A stretch of 5,371 nucleotides of DNA from the NCBI GenBank assembly GCA_031277435.1, contig JAITMI010000189.1, forward strand, positions 1 through 5,371. Reading direction: 5' to 3'. Origin of the DNA: Pseudomonadales bacterium. GTDB taxonomy: Bacteria; Pseudomonadota; Gammaproteobacteria; Pseudomonadales; Pseudohongiellaceae. Below are positions 1 to 5,371 of the stretch, piece after piece. The notes below the pieces were generated by a model, which searched no databases, was not told the origin of the DNA, and saw only the letters and a program-made list of their open reading frames with translations. The translations under genes and the position numbers were made by a program. Every line of letters starts with the position of its first letter. Position 1 is the stretch's first letter.

Positions 1-39
1 TATGGCTCTCTGTTATGGCTCTCTGTTATGACTCTCTTG
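1..39. repeat. 13-bp tandem direct repeat, about 3 copies
   Basis: Two perfect copies of TATGGCTCTCTGT (1-13 and 14-26) are followed by a degenerate third copy, TATGACTCTCTTG (27-39). The array touches the left edge, so more copies may lie upstream. A 13-bp unit shifts reading frame at every copy, which argues against a coding repeat. It sits upstream of the thi leader. No function can be read from the sequence, and replication slippage is a sufficient origin. Confidence 0.85.
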
Positions 40-63
40 CCCCTTGGAAGGGATGTTGGGTTA

Positions 64-93
64 TTGATTGAACTGCCCATACCTCTTCATATT
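64..93 (+). promoter_or_regulatory. Weak candidate sigma70 promoter for the thi operon
   Basis: TTGATT at 64-69 matches four of six bases of the -35 consensus. After an 18-base spacer, CATATT at 88-93 matches four of six bases of the -10 consensus. Transcription would begin near base 100, leaving about 80 bases of leader before the aptamer. A second weak option is TTGCCA (142-147) with TACGGT (165-170) at 17-base spacing, but its -10 is poor. The operon needs a promoter upstream of 180, but neither candidate is convincing by sequence alone. Confidence 0.25.
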
Positions 94-179
94 TCTACCC
101 CGAGCCCGCCTCCGGCACAACCCCGCACGCCGTAATAGACCTTGCCATGCGCGCGATTATTCTTTACGGTTACGCCTGC

Positions 180-2271
<2,092 letters not shown>

Positions 2272-2275
2272 GCCG

Positions 2276-3382
2276 ATGAATGACATGCGCATCGGCATCG
2301 CCGGCGCCGGCCTGGCGGGCCGCCTGCTTGCCTGGCGTCTGCTACGCACGGGCTACGCGGTAACGCTGTTCGATCGTGACGACGGCAGCGGCCAAGAATC
2401 CGCCGCCTACGCCGCCGCCGCCATGCTCGCGCCATACAGTGAAACGGTAGGCAGCGGACACGCGCTGATCGAACCAGGGCTACGCGCCATTGAAATCTGG
2501 CGCGCCTGGCTGGCCGAACTCGAACAAGACAGCGGCCTGAGCGTACCCTGGCAGCAGCGCGGCAGCGTGGTGGTGGCGCATCCTTTGGATCGCGGTGAAT
2601 TGACCTGGTTTCAGCAAAAATTGCAAACGCTCACGCCTGAATCCGCCGCTGACTGCCAGTTTTTGAACGCGGCGGCGCTCTACGAAGTGGAGCCAGAATT
2701 ATCGGCATTCAGCGAAGCCTTATACCTGCCGCGCGAAGGCTGCATCGACAACCGCGCCTTGTTCGCGGCGCTGACGCGAGCGCTCACCCAGCGCGGCGCA
2801 GACTGGCATAGTGGCCAGACTATTCTTGAAGTGAGCGCGGGCCGCATCCTCACCACGAGCGGCAGTCACGCTTTCACTCTGGCGCTCGACTGCCGCGGCA
2901 CTGGCGCCAAGGCGCAAATGCCCGGCTTGCGCGGCGTGCGCGGTGAACTCTTGTGGCTGCACGCGCCAGAAGTAAAACTAAACCGTCCGGTACGCTTGAT
3001 GCACCCGCGTTATCAGCTCTACATCGCGCCACGCCCAGAGCAGGTGTACGTGATTGGCGCTACCGAACTTGAAAGCGAATCAATGGCGCCGATAACCGTG
3101 CGTTCCGAATTGGAACTGCTCTCGGCGCTCTACAGCGTGCATGAAGGTTTCAGCGAAGCCAGCGTGCTCGAAGCGCGCAGCCACTGCCGCCCCGCCTTTG
3201 CCGACAATCTGCCGAAAATCAGCCTCAGCGAGGGTCTCATGCGCGTCAACGGTTTGTATCGCCACGGTTATTTGCTGGGGCCGCTGCTGGTCGAAAGCGC
3301 GCTGGCCGCATTGCACGGCCAAGGCCCGCTGCCGCCAATCAAGTGTGAAGGCGCATTATTTGCCCGCGAGGAACTCCATTGA
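2276..3382 (+). CDS. thiO: Glycine oxidase ThiO (FAD-dependent)
   Basis: Flavoenzyme of the D-amino-acid-oxidase fold that uses O2 to oxidise glycine to dehydroglycine (iminoacetate) for thiazole synthesis by ThiG. From ATG 2276 it is 368 residues, close to B. subtilis ThiO (369). The N-terminal beta-strand and GAGLAG (10-15) form the GxGxxG dinucleotide-binding motif. A DCRGTGAK segment is followed by [22 protein letters not shown] contains R305, and [10 protein letters not shown] contains R329 near the C terminus; these arginines appear to match the substrate-binding arginines of the B. subtilis enzyme, judged from memory. Start choice is uncertain: GTG 2264 would overlap thiC by 8 bases, ATG 2276 leaves a 4-base gap with GGCGAGAG at 2257-2264 as a possible ribosome site, and ATG 2285 is also possible. 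Use of ThiO rather than ThiH implies an aerobic organism. The stop shares its last base with the thiG start. Confidence 0.95.
   Translation: MNDMRIGIAGAGLAGRLLAWRLLRTGYAVTLFDRDDGSGQESAAYAAAAMLAPYSETVGSGHALIEPGLRAIEIWRAWLAELEQDSGLSVPWQQRGSVVVAHPLDRGELTWFQQKLQTLTPESAADCQFLNAAALYEVEPELSAFSEALYLPREGCIDNRALFAALTRALTQRGADWHSGQTILEVSAGRILTTSGSHAFTLALDCRGTGAKAQMPGLRGVRGELLWLHAPEVKLNRPVRLMHPRYQLYIAPRPEQVYVIGATELESESMAPITVRSELELLSALYSVHEGFSEASVLEARSHCRPAFADNLPKISLSEGLMRVNGLYRHGYLLGPLLVESALAALHGQGPLPPIKCEGALFAREELH
3368..3373 (+). promoter_or_regulatory. thiG ribosome binding site
   Basis: GAGGAA at 3368-3373, within the end of thiO, lies 8 bases before ATG 3382. It favours 3382 over the adjacent TTG at 3379 and the internal ATG at 3397. 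The TGATG stop/start overlap suggests translational coupling to thiO. Confidence 0.7.
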
Positions 3383-4200
3383 TGAGCGACACGTTGATGA
3401 ACGACACCTGGCAGGCTTATGGCCTTACGCTGCACAGTCGGCTCTTGCTCGGCACCGCGCTCTATCCTTCGCCCGAGGTGTTGCGGCAAGCGGTAGAAGC
3501 CAGCGGCGCGCAGATATTGACCGTTTCGTTGCGGCGCCAGGCGCCGGGCGCTGGCGGCGGCGATAATCTGTGGCGCTACATTGGCGAGCTTGGCAAACGG
3601 CTCTTACCCAATACCGCTGGCTGCTACTCCGCGCGTGAAGCCATCGCGCTGGCGCACATGGCGCGCGAACTGTTTCAGACCAATTGGATAAAACTCGAAG
3701 TGATCGGCGACGACTACAATTTACAGCCCGATCCTTTTCAATTGCTGGAAGCCGCCGCCGTGCTGGTGAAGGAAGGCTTCGCGGTGTTTCCCTACTGCAC
3801 CGACGACCTGGTGCTGTGCCAAAAACTGCTGGACGTTGGCTGCGAAGTGCTGATGCCCTGGGGCGCGCCGATTGGCACCGGCCAGGGGCTGCTCAATCCT
3901 TATGCGCTGCAAACCTTGGTCAAGCGACTGCCCAAAGTACCGCTGATCGTCGATGCCGGCCTTGGCACGCCCTCGCACGCGGCGCAGGCGATGGAACTGG
4001 GTTTTAGCGCCGTATTGCTCAATACCGCCGTGGCGCGCGCCGCCGATCCGGTGCGCATGGCCGAAGGGTTCAAACTGGCGGTGGCGGCGGGCCGGCTCGG
4101 CTACCGCGCCGGCGCCATGCCCAAGCGCCAGACCGCCGCGCCCAGCACGCCGCTACTCGGCACGCCGTTTTGGCATGATAAGTCAAAGGATAGTATGTGA
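3382..4200 (+). CDS. thiG: Thiazole synthase ThiG
   Basis: TIM-barrel enzyme that condenses 1-deoxy-D-xylulose 5-phosphate, dehydroglycine and the sulfur of ThiS thiocarboxylate into the thiazole phosphate carboxylate. It is 272 residues, slightly longer than E. coli ThiG (256). K104 in [11 protein letters not shown] is the Schiff-base lysine that binds DXP, and E106 follows in the conserved [17 protein letters not shown] (158-167) and [19 protein letters not shown] (189-207, with D191) are phosphate-site and barrel segments. [18 protein letters not shown] continues the family pattern. The tail [10 protein letters not shown] (256-265) and the [10 protein letters not shown] form, in place of the more common PLGSPIGSG, resemble betaproteobacterial ThiG as I remember it. 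No ThiS domain is fused at either end, although ThiG needs one as sulfur donor. It overlaps thiO and thiDE by one base each. Confidence 0.97.
   Translation: MSDTLMNDTWQAYGLTLHSRLLLGTALYPSPEVLRQAVEASGAQILTVSLRRQAPGAGGGDNLWRYIGELGKRLLPNTAGCYSAREAIALAHMARELFQTNWIKLEVIGDDYNLQPDPFQLLEAAAVLVKEGFAVFPYCTDDLVLCQKLLDVGCEVLMPWGAPIGTGQGLLNPYALQTLVKRLPKVPLIVDAGLGTPSHAAQAMELGFSAVLLNTAVARAADPVRMAEGFKLAVAAGRLGYRAGAMPKRQTAAPSTPLLGTPFWHDKSKDSM
4186..4190 (+). promoter_or_regulatory. thiDE ribosome binding site
   Basis: AAGGA at 4186-4190, inside the last codons of thiG, is 9 bases before ATG 4200. It fixes the start of the fusion gene, whose ATG shares its A with the thiG TGA stop. Confidence 0.7.
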
Positions 4201-5371
4201 TGAACGGCAAGCGCGTTGTCTACAGCATCGCCGGTTCCGATTGCAGCGGCGGCGCCGGCATTCAAGCCGATTTATTGACGCTGCACGGCCTCGGCCTGCA
4301 CGGCTGCACCCTGATCACCGCGCTCACCGCGCAAAACCGCCAAGGCGTGCAAACTATTTTGCCCACTTCGCCAGCACAGTTGCGCACGGAATTCAGCACG
4401 TTATTGCGCGACATGCCGCCGGCCGCGATCAAGCTCGGGATGCTCACCAGCGCCGAGCTTGCCGCCACCGTTACGGAACTCTTGAACTCATGCGATTGCC
4501 CGGTAATTTGCGACCCGGTAATGCACGCTTCCGCTGGCGGCGACCTCTTGAGCGAGCCAGGAAGAAAAGTATTGTTGCAACTCTTACCAAGGCTCACGCT
4601 GTTGACGCCCAACGTCAAGGAAGCGGCGCTGCTTAGTGGACTGCCCGTTCACGATTACGCCACGATGGAACAAGCCGCGCAGCGCCTCTTGGAACTCGGC
4701 GCGCCGGCGGTGCTCATAACCGGCGGCGATCTCGCCCACGATCCGCGCCAGCGCTGCGACTATTTCGCCAGCGCCGCGCAGCGTTTTTGGCTGCAAAGCG
4801 CCACCATCGCCACGCCGCACACGCACGGCACCGGCTGCACCCTGGCCAGCGCCATCACCGCATTCATCGCCTTGGGCCACGAACTACGCGAAGCCGTGGT
4901 GCGCGCCAAGATGCTGCTCACCCAGGCGCTACGTTCCGCGCAAGGTATTGGTACGGGAAACGGCGCCGTAGCGCATCCACGCTGGGAGGACGTACTTCAA
5001 GGCGGCATCGCCAATCTGCCGCAATTATTGACCGAACGTCCCGATGAATTCACGCCGCCACGCTTCGCCGCTTGCGCCGCGCTGGGGCTCTACCCCGTGG
5101 TGGATAGCGCGGATTGGGTGGAAAAATTGCTGGCGGAGGGCGTGAGCACCATTCAATTGCGTCTGAAAAATCTGCCGGAAACCGAACTACGCGCACAAAT
5201 TGAACGGTCAGTCGCTTTACAGCGGCGTTATCAGGCGCAGCTTTTCATCAATGACTATTGGCAATTGGCGCGGGAATACGGCGCTTTTGGCGTACATCTG
5301 GGGCAGGAAGATCTCGATAGCGCCGACATCAAGGCCATCGCCGCCGCCGGCCTGCGTCTGGGCGCCAGCAA
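4200..5371 (+). CDS. thiDE: ThiD-ThiE fusion: HMP/HMP-P kinase and thiamine-phosphate synthase (3' end missing)
   Basis: An open frame from ATG 4200 runs without a stop to the window edge; 390 full codons are visible. Residues about 4-265 are ThiD, a ribokinase-fold kinase converting HMP to HMP-P and then HMP-PP. Evidence is [17 protein letters not shown] near the N terminus, [33 protein letters not shown], and [15 protein letters not shown] (205-219) with C213 in the anion-hole/catalytic loop. From about residue 290 a ThiE domain begins, joining HMP-PP to thiazole phosphate to give thiamine phosphate. It shows GLYPVVDS (296-303), QLRLK (319-323), INDYWQLA (350-357) and GVHLGQEDL (364-372). 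N351/D352 and D371 match the substrate- and Mg-binding positions of ThiE. A complete ThiE domain is about 210 residues, so roughly 110 residues lie beyond the window. The fusion couples production and use of HMP-PP. Separate genes misread by a frame error are unlikely, because the linker is continuous and in frame. Confidence 0.96.
   Translation, partial: MNGKRVVYSIAGSDCSGGAGIQADLLTLHGLGLHGCTLITALTAQNRQGVQTILPTSPAQLRTEFSTLLRDMPPAAIKLGMLTSAELAATVTELLNSCDCPVICDPVMHASAGGDLLSEPGRKVLLQLLPRLTLLTPNVKEAALLSGLPVHDYATMEQAAQRLLELGAPAVLITGGDLAHDPRQRCDYFASAAQRFWLQSATIATPHTHGTGCTLASAITAFIALGHELREAVVRAKMLLTQALRSAQGIGTGNGAVAHPRWEDVLQGGIANLPQLLTERPDEFTPPRFAACAALGLYPVVDSADWVEKLLAEGVSTIQLRLKNLPETELRAQIERSVALQRRYQAQLFINDYWQLAREYGAFGVHLGQEDLDSADIKAIAAAGLRLGAS

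Noticed and set aside
40..62. Possible intrinsic terminator CCCTT-GG-AAGGG (41-52)
   Set aside because: The stem is only 4-5 bp with a tiny loop, and the following bases are not a T-run.
1..135. Possible 3' end of an upstream gene in frame 1, ending at TAA 133-135
   Set aside because: The frame crosses the 13-bp repeat, which shifts frame with each unit, and the peptide looks like nothing I recognise. It is too short to support, though an upstream gene tail cannot be fully excluded.
3953..4636. Open frame of 227 codons spanning the thiG/thiDE junction
   Set aside because: It is an out-of-frame shadow rich in Arg/Ala/Pro, overlapping two well-supported genes with clear family motifs.

Overview
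The window carries the 5' part of a thiamine (vitamin B1) biosynthesis operon, all on the + strand: TPP riboswitch, thiC, thiO, thiG, and a thiD-thiE fusion that runs off the right edge. The GC-rich codon use and the style of the proteins suggest a proteobacterium, most likely a betaproteobacterium. The pointers are ThiG with an LLPNTAGC segment, an [10 protein letters not shown] segment and a C-terminal PFWH tail, and ThiO with [19 protein letters not shown] and [10 protein letters not shown] segments. This placement is from remembered family features, not from a database search.

Layout. Bases 1-366 contain no supported gene. They hold a 13-bp tandem repeat at the left edge (1-39), a weak sigma70-like promoter candidate, a clear TPP (THI element) aptamer at 180-260, and an expression platform at 250-366 with two possible alternative pairings. 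thiC follows (367-2271), then thiO (about 2276-3382), thiG (3382-4200) and thiDE (4200 to beyond 5371). Spacing is extremely tight: thiC and thiO are a few bases apart, and both thiO/thiG and thiG/thiDE share the A of a TGATG stop/start. This implies one transcript with coupled translation.

How the genes work together. ThiC makes HMP-P from AIR. The ThiD domain phosphorylates HMP-P to HMP-PP. ThiO oxidises glycine to dehydroglycine, the aerobic alternative to ThiH. ThiG condenses dehydroglycine with DXP-derived carbon and sulfur from ThiS thiocarboxylate to form the thiazole phosphate. The ThiE domain joins the two halves into thiamine phosphate. After a further phosphorylation (ThiL, not seen here) TPP would bind the leader riboswitch and shut the operon down.

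The main oddities are the absence of thiS, which commonly sits between thiO and thiG in related operons, the thiD-thiE fusion, and an expression platform with two sequence mimics. One downstream segment copies a P1 strand, and one aptamer segment copies the thiC Shine-Dalgarno region. I see no wholly unknown system; this is a well-understood pathway with a few unusual details.
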